This document shows positions 45,745 through 55,073 of a stretch of 64,000 nucleotides of DNA, piece after piece. Each line of letters starts with the position of its first letter. Position 1 is the stretch's first letter. The DNA is taken from assembly GCA_030430575.1 (NCBI GenBank), contig JAUIKF010000014.1:79270-143269 (forward strand). Direction: 5' to 3'. Made by a program: the position numbers and the translations under genes. Under the pieces are notes generated by a model that saw nothing but the letters and a program-made list of their open reading frames with translations, was not told the DNA's origin and ran no database searches. This DNA comes from Bacteroidia bacterium (GTDB lineage: Bacteria; Bacteroidota; Bacteroidia; J057).

Positions 45745-45795
45745 TTGCCCCCCTAGAATTAGATTTTTGGAGAGGCCTTTTCAGCTACATTTACC
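45745..45795 (+). promoter_or_regulatory. Operator/promoter-like sequence, copy 2 (GH88-GH2)
   Basis: CCCCCTAGAATTAGATTTTT followed by GGAGAGGCCTTTTCAGCTACATTTACC. It matches the copy at 31036-31086 in order and spacing, including 16 bp between TTG and the TAcATTTA -7-like box. It lies about 60 bp before the GH88 start and could also affect xylB. Confidence 0.6.
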
Positions 45796-45852
45796 TCAGA
45801 TAATTTTAGCAGCCCTCAGAGAGATTCCAATAGACAACAAAAACATGTTATT

Positions 45853-47055
45853 ATGAAAATAAGTACGCTGGGCTTTGCCTGTATATTCAGCCTGTGCCTC
45901 TTGTCATGCACGCAGGAAAAACCGTCTGATGCCCTGGAAGACCCTTTTTATGACCAGCAATTGCAATCCATGGTGGATAAAGCAGTGGGTTATTTGGGCA
46001 AAATAGCTATTGACTCTACTGCTATTCCGCGCTCCTTACAAAAGGACGGTAGCCTTTATGGAACTGGATCCAGAGACTGGACCAGTGGTTTCTATCCCGG
46101 ACAGCTATGGCAATTGTATGAATACAGCCAGAAGGAAGAACTGATGCAAGCAGTCGCTCAATGGACCGCTTTTATTGAAAAAGAAAAATATGATACCCAT
46201 ACCCATGATTTGGGTTTCAAAGTGTTTTGCAGCTTTGGACAAGGCTATAGATTGACCCAGAATGAAGCCTATAAAGAGGTGATCTTGCAGACTGCTGCCA
46301 CCTTGATCAAACGCTATCATGAGAAAGTCGGCTGTATCCGTTCTTGGGACTTCAATCGTGAGGTTTGGCAATTCCCTGTCATCATAGACAATATGATGAA
46401 CCTCGAAATGCTCTTTGCCGCGACACGTATGTCTGGTGATTCTACCTATTACAATATTGCCTATCAACATGCGCTTACAACGCTCAAAAATCATATCCGT
46501 GAAGATCACAGTTCCTATCACGTGATCGACTATGATACCCTGAGTGGGGAAATCAGACTTCGTCAGACCCATCAGGGATTCTCTGATGCCTCAAGTTGGG
46601 CCAGAGGCCAGGCCTGGAACCTCTATGGGTTTAGTATGGCATATCGCGAGACAGGCGACGAACGCTTTTTGGAACATGCCAAAGGCCTTGCCCAATTCTT
46701 TTACACACACCCTCGATTGCCTGAAGACCTGATCCCTTATTGGGACTTCGATGCGCCACATATCCCCAATGAGCCCAGAGATGCTTCTGCTGCGGCTATC
46801 GCCACTTGTGGCCTATTAATGCTCTGTGATTGGGTGCCAGAGGAGAAAAAGCAATACCTGAGCTGGGCAGACAAAAGCCTAGCCGTCCTGAGCAGCCCGA
46901 CTTACCAATCCACACATGCACCCTTTTTACTGAAACATAGCGTTGGCAGCATCCCTGATTCTTCTGAGGTAGACGTGCCTATCGTCTATGCAGACTATTA
47001 TTATATTGAGGCGTTGATGAAAAGGAATGCAATGGCAAAATTAGCTCAAAAATGA
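45853..47055 (+). CDS. GH88 unsaturated glucuronyl hydrolase lipoprotein
   Basis: A 400-residue enzyme that removes the 4,5-unsaturated uronate left at the end of oligosaccharides by polysaccharide lyases. The signal sequence ends in the lipobox LLSC, so it is probably anchored facing the periplasm. The (alpha/alpha)6 barrel has GSRDWTSGFYPGQLW, HDLGF with Asp119, IIDNMMNLEM with Asp179, and WARGQAWNLYG. The 60-residue spacing of the two aspartates equals that of the catalytic pair in characterised Bacillus UGL. The released unsaturated uronate would feed KduI/KduD downstream. Its TGA overlaps the ATG of the GH2 gene (ATGA), indicating translational coupling. Confidence 0.93.
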   Translation: MKISTLGFACIFSLCLLSCTQEKPSDALEDPFYDQQLQSMVDKAVGYLGKIAIDSTAIPRSLQKDGSLYGTGSRDWTSGFYPGQLWQLYEYSQKEELMQAVAQWTAFIEKEKYDTHTHDLGFKVFCSFGQGYRLTQNEAYKEVILQTAATLIKRYHEKVGCIRSWDFNREVWQFPVIIDNMMNLEMLFAATRMSGDSTYYNIAYQHALTTLKNHIREDHSSYHVIDYDTLSGEIRLRQTHQGFSDASSWARGQAWNLYGFSMAYRETGDERFLEHAKGLAQFFYTHPRLPEDLIPYWDFDAPHIPNEPRDASAAAIATCGLLMLCDWVPEEKKQYLSWADKSLAVLSSPTYQSTHAPFLLKHSVGSIPDSSEVDVPIVYADYYYIEALMKRNAMAKLAQK

Positions 47056-50000
47056 AAAAAATAGCACTTTGTTTGGGACTCCTATTAAGCCTCACCGTGG
47101 CCATGAGCCAGCGGCAAGAGATGCTTATTAACGAAGATTGGTTTTATCTGGAAAATGGGCAAGCCTCTCTAGCGCAGCTTCCTGCACGCGAAAATTGGCA
47201 GCCTATACAACTCCCTCATAGCTGGAATCAGTGGGACGCCGTTGACAACCTCCCTGGCTACAGAAGAGACGCTTCCTGGTACCAAAAGCAGCTTTACCTC
47301 TATCAACCTCATGCGCATCGATATCTTCTCTATTTCGAAGGGGCTAATATCAAGACCTAGGTTTATGTAAATGGGCAGCTCGCAGGAAAGCATACAGGCG
47401 GTTATGTGGGCTTTGAAATAGATATCAATGAACACCTGGTAGCGGGAGAAAATACCCTGCTGGTGCATGTGGATAATGGATACGATCCGCAGGTTATTCC
47501 TTCCCAAAAAGCTGATTTTTTTATTTATGGCGGAATCACAAGAGATGTATGGCTCAAAAAGCTTCCCCTTACCCACCTCTCAAACGTCCGCATCAGCACA
47601 CCTGCGGTCAGCAAAAAGAAAGCAAGCACAGCAGTAGCTGTTCAAATCCACGGCCTTTCCCAAGCATCCTCAAAAGACTACCATTTACGAGTGTCTATTC
47701 AGGAACCAGAAACAGGAAAGACGGTTCTTCAAAAAAAGATCTCCCTGCAAGACCAGCAATCCGGTTCAGAAATTCTTCTTGACCTAGGTTCTCTGGCAAA
47801 GCCCCACCTTTGGTCTACTGAGGACCCCTATTTGTACACATGTGTGGTTCAGTACCTGGAGGGGGAGCGCGAAATAGACCAACTGGAGACGCCTTTTGGC
47901 TATCGGTGGTTTCACTTCGAAGCGCATGGTGCTTTTTACCTCAATGGCGAACGCCTATTGCTCCGAGGCACCCATCGGCATGAAGAACATGCTGGCTATG
48001 GGGCAGCCATGCCCAACTCCTTGCACCGCAAGGACATGGCCCAAATCAAAGAGATGGGCGCAAACTTCGTACGCTTGGCGCATTATCCGCAAGACCCAGA
48101 GGTCTACAAAGCCTGTGATGAGCTGGGCCTCATCGTCTGGGATGAACTCCCCTGGTGCCGAGGCGGTATTGGAGATAAGACTTGGATGGCAAATAGCCGC
48201 AGACTCCTCAAAGAGCAAATTCTCCAGAATTACAATCACCCCAGCATCTGCTTTTGGTCGCTTGGCAATGAAATCTACTGGTTGCCAGACTTTCCTGGTG
48301 GAGGAGATAGCGCGAAGATCAATCCGTTCATTAGAGAACTACATGCGCTGGCGCATGAAATCGATCCATTCCGCATGACGGCTCTCCGCAAATATTATCC
48401 AGGTTCTCATCTGGTAGACGTTTTTTTCCCCTCGATCTGGTCGGGCTGGTACGCTGGCGTCTACACCTCCTACCAGCAAGCACTGGAACGCGAACAAAAA
48501 AAATACCCGAGCTTTCTGCATATGGAATATGGCGGTTCTTCCCATGTAGGCCGTCATACTGAAACGCCTATTACAGGCAGTGGAATGCTGGACGAAAGCA
48601 AATGGGCAGAGGTGTCCAATCAGGTGGCGATCCGAAACATTGCCAAAGAAGGCGACTGGACGGAGAACTATATCGTTGACCTCTTTGACTGGCATTTAGG
48701 GGTAAGCGAAAGCCTCCCAGGCTTTGCGGGCAATGCCCAATGGGCATTTAAAGATTTTGGAACCCCCCTACGCCCCGAAAATGCCGTTCCTTACCTCAAC
48801 CAGAAAGGCCTTGTAGATAGAGCGGGCAAGCCGAAGGACGCTTATTATGTCTTCAAAAGTTATTGGTCAAAAGAGCCATTTACCTATATAGAATCTCATA
48901 CCTGGAAGGAACGCAGCGGACCTGCTGATAAAAGCAGGCAAGTATGTGTGTACAGCAATTGTGAGGAAGTAGAACTGATTCATAAGGGAAAGTCTCTAGG
49001 CAAAAAACGGCGAGTTTACGGAAAATTTCCAGCCCACGGGCTGACATGGGATGTCGCTTTTGAGGAAGGAGAAAATGAATTGATTGCTAAAGGATTTAAT
49101 AAAAATCACCAACCTGTAAGCGACGCTATCGTCATTTCCTATACCTTCGAACAACATGGCCCTCCCGACCAAGTCCGTCTGAACGCCAAGCCGTTAACCA
49201 ATGGCAATTACCAGATCGAAGCGCTCATGTTCGACAAAAAAGGGAACAGGGTTTTGGACTACGAAAATCGCATGTATTTTTCTGCTGATGGCAGCAGTAA
49301 CCTGCTGGTCAACTATGGTACGCCTACGCGTAGTCAGGTCCTCGAAATGGCCAATGGACGTGCCGCCATTGAACTAGTTCCAGCTCCAGGAAAAACGGTA
49401 ATAGAGGCGAGAAATCAGGATTTTAAGGGCGCTTATTTAACCCTTCAATTCACTGAAGCGGAAGTTAGTAAGGTCCAGGCACTCCTCCTACGCCAGCCGC
49501 ATGAGTTTGATGCTGCTAACAAAACCAACATCACTGGCCCTTATCAGCAAGTACAAAAAATAGAAGTACCTAATGACCTTACCCCTCAGAATAAATGGGT
49601 GATGTTTGAAGGGCCTGTTTTGGAAAATGATCTGATTGCTTACCGTTTCTACATGGACAGCCGTCATCGCTTTGATATTTATGGAAAAAGGGTTCAGGAC
49701 CTCGTGATGGATACGGTCAGTTGGAATTACCATGATGTCATGGATTGGGGTTCGGATATCCTCAAGGTGGGCAATTCTTTGGGCATAGGCAGCCCTGCCA
49801 TTTGGTATCAGGACAGCGTGTATACGCTGTCAGAATCCGCACAAAAAACGGTTGAAATCACGGATCAGACACATGACTTTGCCAATATTCGCACCACATT
49901 CATAGGATTAGAAGTAGCTGGACACCGCTTCGACTTGATTCAGGATTGGTCGATCAAAGCAGGCGAAGCATGGTGTGAGATCAAGCTAGAAGTCATCAAT

Positions 50001-50340
50001 GGGAGATTACCTGAGGGAATGCATTTTGCGACAGGCATTGTCAAACACCTCGAAACCTGCCATACACACAGTCACAACCGACAGTTTTCTGCCTACACCT
50101 GGGGAGAACAATCATTTCACCATGAAAAGATGGGCATGGCAGTAGTCATTCCACAGCATTTCCAGCCTGATCAAGTAAGGGATTCGGATTCCCATACCTT
50201 TGTCATGAGAAATGCCGCCACCAAAGCTCACTATCGCTTCCTCGCTGCCTGGGAGCGTGATGTGATAGGGGGTGAATGACCAGGGCTCCTTTATGGAATT
50301 GATCCAAGAAGCTTGTGAAGATTTCGGAACAGGGCATTAA
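47052..50340 (+). pseudogene. GH2 glycosidase-DUF4861 fusion, broken by an amber codon and a frameshift
   Basis: The signal peptide and sugar-binding domain start at 47052 but meet an in-frame TAG at 47358-47360 (codon 103). The same frame continues without change as VYVNGQLAGKHTGGY; the long intact part is 47406-50279. GH2 marks are LLRGTHRHEEH, the acid/base Glu407 in FWSLGNEIYW and the nucleophile-like Glu492 in HMEYGGSS. From about residue 810 the protein becomes a DUF4861 domain (LIAYRFYMDSRHRFDIYGKR, DWGSDILKVG). At a run of five G (50268-50272) the frame ends in WERDVIGGE-TGA; removing one G restores ...GVNDQGSFMELIQ to TAA 50338-50340. It is either a recent pseudogene or two base errors. 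A role in uronate-rich oligosaccharide breakdown is inferred from its coupling to GH88. Confidence 0.8.
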
Positions 50341-50833
50341 TAGCGTGTGCAAAAAATTTCTGACCATTTCATAACAACACAGTTGTCCCTTCGGAATACT
50401 CAGGGCATGCATTTCGACCCTTGCCCTGAGCCAAGCCGAAGGGAGGGAGAAATCAAACAAGCCCTTTTGAATGGTTGTTTCCAGGCTTCTAGACCACATT
50501 GTTAGATTTCTCCTCGAAGACTCGTCCCAGTGACAAGTTTTTGTATTTCATTGACTGTCAGCGATTTATGTCAATGTTCTTTTTGCCCGTTTGAACCCCT
50601 GCCAAAGCCTTTGGCTTTTGCGTCCCCTCAAGAGGGGACATTAGAAAATGGCTTCGCCATTTTGAGGCTCGTTAGCCCTCCATTTCCAAGGGAGGGCGTC
50701 AAAACGAAAGGGTGGGTTCAATCGGGCAAAGGCTAAGCCTTCTAGTGTAATCCCCTTTTGGTGTGGGCGAAGCCCATTTGGTGCTCGAAATGACTTCTTT
50801 GAATATGTGTAAAAACTTTTTGCACACGATATT
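50339..50833. repeat. Repeat family 1, copy C, enlarged by other repeats (about 495 bp)
   Basis: The left end AATAGCGTGTGCAAAAAATTT and the right end AACTTTTTGCACACGATATT are inverted repeats that share the GTGTGC variant, so they probably belong to one element. The body has ATGGTTGTTTCCAGGCTTCT, AGACCACATTGTTAGATTTC and TCTCC, as in copies A and B. It is interrupted by CCTTGCCCTGAGCCAAGCCG-type repeats, several small hairpins (GTCCCCT/AGGGGAC, AAAATGGC/GCCATTTT) and the GGGAGGGCGTC module. It begins on the restored stop codon of the GH2 gene. Confidence 0.65.
50670..50718. repeat. Repeat module shared with 12074-12121
   Basis: CGTTAGCCCTCC, seven bases, GGGAGGGCGTCAAAACGAAA, GGGTGGGTT. It sits within the enlarged family 1 copy C. 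Confidence 0.6.
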
Positions 50834-51089
50834 TAAAATTGTCCGATTTCATTATTTGTCAAAAAGGCAAAGTAGCTGGATGGATCGCAGAATAATGATT
50901 GCTTGCCCTGAGCATTGTCGAAGGGCAGAACAAGGATTGAAGAAGGATAAAGGCATTTTTCCCTTCGACTTGGACTTCGGCGTGAGCTCAGTCGAACGCT
51001 CAGGGCTAGACTTCATCAATCTTCAATCCTTGTTCGATATTCTGCAATCAAAAAATGACACAAACAAGACAATTGTTTTTCCCTCATTC
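50834..51089. other. Gene-free spacer with a foldback and an inserted inverted repeat
   Basis: GAACAAGGATTGAAGA (50928-50943) and TCTTCAATCCTTGTTC (51020-51035) are exact reverse complements, with outer arms GATCGCAGAATA and TATTCTGCAATC. Between them lies CCCTTCGACTTGGACTTCGG, then CGTGAGCTCAGTCGAACGCT, a dispersed repeat also seen near 11985. Nothing coding is seen. Confidence 0.55.
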
Positions 51090-52394
51090 CTAAACGCCAA
51101 AAACACTTGGCAACCATAAGGATAGTTGAGGGAAGTAGGTGATCAGGAATAGCACGACGATCATGGTAATCAGCAGGGGGATAAGGGGCTTCACCACCTT
51201 TGAAACCGACACCTTTGCAATTCCACTCCCTACAAAAAGAATGGTGCCCACTGGCGGGGTACAAAGCCCAATGCACAGGTTGAGTACCATGATGATTCCA
51301 AAATGAACGGGATCCATTCCTAACCCTGTGACGACGGGCAGGAAAATGGGGGTAAAAATCAGCACGGCTGGTGTCATGTCCATAAAGGTTCCCACTACCA
51401 ATAGGGTAAGGTTTATGATCAGAAAAATCACAAATGTGCTGCTAAATTGATTGAGCAAGAAGTCGGAAAGCAGTTGAGGAATGCTCTCATAGGAAAATAG
51501 CCATGACATGGCCATAGAGGTGCAGACCAGGAAGAGGACAACGCTTGTCGTTTTGGCACTGTTGAGTAGGATACTGGGAAAGTCCTTTATCTTGATTTTT
51601 TTATAATACAAAGCCAGCGCACCTGCATACAACACGGCAATAGCCGCCGCTTCGGTAGCCGTAAATACGCCTTTGACAATGCCCCCTACGATGACCACAA
51701 GCAGCAGTAAACTCAAAATGGCTTTTAGGAAATCAGTCCAAAGCTTCATAAGGGAAACTCGCTTTTCCCTGGGCAACTTTTTCTTCACAGCCATAACAGC
51801 CACAACGCCCATCAGCGCTAAGCCCACCAGTAACCCTGGAATATAGCCTGCTACAAACAAGGCAGCTACGGATGCTGCGCCTCCGCTGGCAAGGGCATAG
51901 ACGATGAGTACATTGCTAGGAGGGATCAGCAAACCGGTCGTTGAAGACGAAATATTGACAGCTGCGCTGAATTCGCGTGGATAGCCCTCGTCTTCCATAC
52001 GGTCTGTCATGATGCCTCCAATGGCACTTGCAGCTGCCACTGCCGAACCCGAAATTGCGCCAAACAGCATGGCAGCAATGACATTCACATAGGCTAGCCC
52101 TCCCGGCAAACTCCCAATCAAGGATTTCGCGAAATTAACCAGGCGTTCCGCAATTCCCCCTCGATTCATAATTTCCCCTGCCAATACAAAGAAAGGGATC
52201 GCTAGTAAGGCAAAATTGTCAATGCCTGTCGTCATGCGTTGGGTGATTGTCGTGATCCCTGGAAAGAACGGGATATTTAGCAATAAGGTAAGGGTGGTAG
52301 AAATCCCAATGCTATAGGCAACAGGCACTCCATAAAGCAGCAATATGAAAAAGCTGCCAAACAGGAATAGGATACTGATTAGTTCAAAGCTCAT
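51090..52394 (-). CDS. dctM: TRAP transporter large permease (DctM)
   Basis: A 434-residue membrane subunit with about 12 helices that forms the Na+-driven translocation path for carboxylate-containing substrates. GVPVAYSIGISTTLTLLL near the start, FFVLAGEIMNRGGIAERLV, the highly conserved LPGGLAYVNVIAAMLFGAISGSAVA region and late CIGLCTPPVGTILFVGSGIA are family hallmarks. Its ATG overlaps the stop codon of the small subunit gene by 4 bp (ATGA). With DctP and DctQ it forms a complete TRAP system, here most likely for a uronate or an unsaturated uronate given the catabolic genes alongside. Confidence 0.96.
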   Translation of the reverse strand: MSFELISILFLFGSFFILLLYGVPVAYSIGISTTLTLLLNIPFFPGITTITQRMTTGIDNFALLAIPFFVLAGEIMNRGGIAERLVNFAKSLIGSLPGGLAYVNVIAAMLFGAISGSAVAAASAIGGIMTDRMEDEGYPREFSAAVNISSSTTGLLIPPSNVLIVYALASGGAASVAALFVAGYIPGLLVGLALMGVVAVMAVKKKLPREKRVSLMKLWTDFLKAILSLLLLVVIVGGIVKGVFTATEAAAIAVLYAGALALYYKKIKIKDFPSILLNSAKTTSVVLFLVCTSMAMSWLFSYESIPQLLSDFLLNQFSSTFVIFLIINLTLLVVGTFMDMTPAVLIFTPIFLPVVTGLGMDPVHFGIIMVLNLCIGLCTPPVGTILFVGSGIAKVSVSKVVKPLIPLLITMIVVLFLITYFPQLSLWLPSVFGV

Positions 52395-52876
52395 GATAGT
52401 TTTTCAGTTTGTTGCCTAAAGTTTTGGATATGGTAAAGGGAAAAGAAAATGATGAAGCATCCGCTTATCGGGACGATGCTATACACGACTCCCAAAGGCA
52501 TGTGAAGTGCAGGAGAGGTCTGTCCGAGATGTAAAGTGATATACACCAGGTTGATGCCACCAACCACCATGATGATGAGTGCAAATGCCAACATGAAACA
52601 TTCTATGATGATTTTGCGCCTGATTTTTTTGGCTTCAGTAACCTTATGGAGAAAAACATCAATAGCCAGATGTGCCTGTTTTCCATTCAGGTAAGCTGCT
52701 CCCAAGACAGTGAGCCAGATGAGCGCAAAACGCGCCAGTTCTTCTGTAAAAGAACTGGATTGCCCAATCACATGGCGAGAAAACACTTGCCAAGTCACAT
52801 CTACCACCAATAAGATAAAGATGGAGATGAGGAGTTTTTCAATCAGGCTTATCGTGGTTTGAAATAGTTTTTCCAT
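52391..52876 (-). CDS. dctQ: TRAP transporter small permease (DctQ)
   Basis: A 161-residue protein with four membrane segments. The ATG at 52876 (MEKLFQTTISLIEKLL) is chosen; a longer frame to 52987 would overlap the DctP gene and adds no family sequence. VTWQVFSRHVIGQSSSFTEELARF is the conserved DctQ block, followed by HLAIDVF and a final pair of helices (AFALIIMVVGGINLVYI, then PLGVVYSIVPISGCFI). It supports assembly of the large permease. It lies 10 bp after dctP and overlaps dctM by 4 bp. Confidence 0.92.
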   Translation of the reverse strand: MEKLFQTTISLIEKLLISIFILLVVDVTWQVFSRHVIGQSSSFTEELARFALIWLTVLGAAYLNGKQAHLAIDVFLHKVTEAKKIRRKIIIECFMLAFALIIMVVGGINLVYITLHLGQTSPALHMPLGVVYSIVPISGCFIIFFSLYHIQNFRQQTEKLS

Positions 52877-52886
52877 AAAACAAAGC

Positions 52887-53870
52887 TCATTGATTTTGAA
52901 TGGCGCGAACCAACTCTTCCATGCCGGGTATTGTGGTGAATGCTGATAAGACGGGCTTGCATTTTTCACTGAAGAGGGGTTTCTCAACCTGTATGATTTC
53001 CACGCCAGCTTCCTTCATGATCCTCAGGGCCTCTGCTTCTGAGGCTGCCCAAAAGTCCTTTTGGGCACTGACAGATTCGGAAGCAGCTTCTTGCAGCCAT
53101 TGTTGCTCCTCAGGCGAAAGTTTGTCCCAAAACTTCGTCCCTATCACCATGACATCGGGGATAGAACTATGCTCATCCAGGGTGTAATATTTACAGACTT
53201 CATAATGGCGAGAAGTATGTAAGGAAGGCGGATTGTTTTCAGCACCATCTACCACACTTTGTTGTAAGGCTGTATACAATTCTCCATAGGCCATGGGCGT
53301 AGCAGCACCTCCCATGGCATTGACCATATCGACAGAAATCTGGTGGTTCATCACCCTGATTTTTAGCCCTTTAAGGTCTTCGGGAGTTCGGATCGGGGTA
53401 TCTTTTGTATAAAAGCTTCGACTACCGGCATCGTAAAAACACAAGCCGCGCAGCCAATATTCACTTCCACTTTGCAACAACTTTTTTCCTACCTCTCCCT
53501 CTAAAGCCCTAAAGAGGTGTGCTTTGTCCCGAAAAAGATATGGAACTCCTAGCACTTGGTAGGAAGGCGCAAAATTGGCCATAGCAGCGGCACTTACTTT
53601 TGTCATAGCTATGCTCCCTATCTGTAGCAGTTCCAGCACCTCACGCTCAGATCCTAACTGCCCGTCTGCAAAAATCTTTACCTTTAAGGCTCCCTGAGAC
53701 TTGGCTTCTAGCCGCTGTTGAAAGTCGACCATGCCTTTATGCACAGGGTGACTGGTAGGCAGGCCGTGGGCGAGAAAAAGGGTAGTGTTTGCAGGGCCTG
53801 TCTTACATCCACTGGCACAAGCGAAGCACAGGGCCAAAAGCATGAAGGAATATGTTGAAATAGATGGCAT
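52887..53870 (-). CDS. dctP: TRAP transporter substrate-binding protein (DctP), lipid-anchored
   Basis: A 327-residue binding protein. The signal sequence ends in a Cys (ASGC) and so appears lipoprotein-like. The mature part starts LAHGLPTSHPVHKGM. The selectivity-helix region has KGLKIRVMNHQISVDMVNAMGGAATPM, with the Arg that pairs with the substrate carboxylate, followed by ELYTALQQSVVDGAENN. This set is typical of DctP proteins in the uronate/gluconate-binding branch. It is the first gene of the dctPQM operon. The upstream 170 bp show no clear promoter; further up lies family 1 copy B. A uronate ligand is inferred from the kdu and uxu genes nearby. Confidence 0.93.
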   Translation of the reverse strand: MPSISTYSFMLLALCFACASGCKTGPANTTLFLAHGLPTSHPVHKGMVDFQQRLEAKSQGALKVKIFADGQLGSEREVLELLQIGSIAMTKVSAAAMANFAPSYQVLGVPYLFRDKAHLFRALEGEVGKKLLQSGSEYWLRGLCFYDAGSRSFYTKDTPIRTPEDLKGLKIRVMNHQISVDMVNAMGGAATPMAYGELYTALQQSVVDGAENNPPSLHTSRHYEVCKYYTLDEHSSIPDVMVIGTKFWDKLSPEEQQWLQEAASESVSAQKDFWAASEAEALRIMKEAGVEIIQVEKPLFSEKCKPVLSAFTTIPGMEELVRAIQNQ

Positions 53871-54279
53871 GAGATCAGGTTTTAAATGACCAGAAATTAG
53901 GCAATTTTATGTAAAGGCTAAGGTAGGCAAGCCGCTCTGGCATGAGGGGGTACAATCGTCTATGAATAGGGGTAAAATTGTATTTTTCGACGATTTGATG
54001 CCTAGATAGAGAGAACATGACACTATTTTTATCCTTTGACTTTAATATCGTGTGTAAAGAAATCTACACCATTTCATTACAACAAGGTTGTCATTTCGAC
54101 CAACGGGAGAAATCTAACAGGCCCTTTTGAATGGTTATTTCCAGACTTCTAGACCACATTGCTAGATTTCTCCTCCCTTCGCAAAGCCTCAGGTCGTCGA
54201 AATGACAACAGGGTTGTCTTGTATGAAAACTTTTTACACACAATATTTAATTTTCTTTAATTTTCATTTTATCCTTCTT
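53871..54279. other. Divergent spacer between dctP and kduD
   Basis: 53871-54043 has no gene and no clear promoter; 54044-54247 is family 1 copy B. The in-frame extension of kduD into this repeat (from 54202) is rejected as start. Confidence 0.6.
54044..54247. repeat. Repeat family 1, copy B (204 bp, best preserved)
   Basis: The ends AATATCGTGTGTAAAGAAAT (left) and AACTTTTTACACACAATATT (right) are inverted repeats. Inner arms are GGTTGTCATTTCGACCAACG with GTCGAAATGACAACAGGG, and GGGAGAAATCTAACA with GCTAGATTTCTCC. It contains no frame. It ends 32 bp before the kduD start. Confidence 0.85.
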
Positions 54280-55044
54280 ATGTTCCCCAAATTATTTTCT
54301 CTCCATCAAAAAACTGCCTTGGTCACTGGCTGCAAACGAGGGATCGGAAAAGCGATGGCTATAGGCCTTGCAGCTGCCGGTGCAGATATTATAGGCGTAA
54401 GTGCAAGTCTAGAAGAAGGGAGTGATGTGGAAAAAGCGGTCCAAGGAATGGGCAGGTCTTTCACTGCATACCGCTGTGACTTTGGCGACAGAGCGGCCCT
54501 CTACAACTTTATTGCCCAGGTCAATACGGACCACCCCCAAATAGATATTTTGGTGAATAATGCGGGTACCATCAAACGCAATCCAGCGGTCGACCATAGT
54601 GATGCTTATTGGGATGAAGTGATGTCGGTAAATTTGGATGCGCAGTTCATTTTGAGTAGAGAGTTCGGAAAAAAAATGGTGGCTAGGCAGGCAGGAAAAA
54701 TTATCTTTACGGCCTCCCTCCTTACATTTCAAGGAGGTATCACCGTCCCCGGCTATGCGGCCAGCAAAGGCGCTGTAGGTCAGTTGACGAAAGCGCTAGC
54801 CAATGAGTGGGGGAAAGATCATGTGCAGGTAAATGCCATCGCTCCAGGCTATATCAAAACAGACAATACCCAGGCCCTTCAAGACAATCCCGAACGCGCA
54901 TCCAGCATCCTCAGCCGAATCCCGGCGGGAAGATGGGGTGAGGCGAGCGACTTGATCGGTGCTACTGTTTTTCTAGCTTCTGATGCCAGCAATTATGTAA
55001 ATGGCCATATCCTCACCGTAGATGGGGGCTGGATGGCTCGATAA
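54280..55044 (+). CDS. kduD: 2-deoxy-D-gluconate 3-dehydrogenase/2-keto-3-deoxygluconate oxidoreductase
   Basis: A 254-residue short-chain dehydrogenase. The start at ATG 54280 (MFPKLFSL) is chosen, as KduD proteins begin just before the NAD motif; the longer frame reads into a repeat. VTGCKRGIGKAMAIGLAAAGADIIG binds NAD, LVNNAGTIKRNPA is next, the catalytic Tyr and Lys are in PGYAASKGAVGQLTKALANEW, and VNAIAPGYIKTDNT follows. The enzyme reduces 2,5-diketo-3-deoxygluconate (from KduI) to KDG. The kduI gene follows after 29 bp, which supports the specific call over other SDR functions. Confidence 0.93.
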   Translation: MFPKLFSLHQKTALVTGCKRGIGKAMAIGLAAAGADIIGVSASLEEGSDVEKAVQGMGRSFTAYRCDFGDRAALYNFIAQVNTDHPQIDILVNNAGTIKRNPAVDHSDAYWDEVMSVNLDAQFILSREFGKKMVARQAGKIIFTASLLTFQGGITVPGYAASKGAVGQLTKALANEWGKDHVQVNAIAPGYIKTDNTQALQDNPERASSILSRIPAGRWGEASDLIGATVFLASDASNYVNGHILTVDGGWMAR

Positions 55045-55073
55045 ATAAAAAAGAACCAAATAAATTAAACGAT

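Noticed and set aside
47358..47360. Programmed readthrough (selenocysteine- or pyrrolysine-type) at the GH2 amber codon
   Set aside because: The codon is TAG in a surface beta-domain of a GH2 enzyme, a second lesion is present in the same gene, and no recoding machinery or structure is visible; plain mutation or a base error is likelier.
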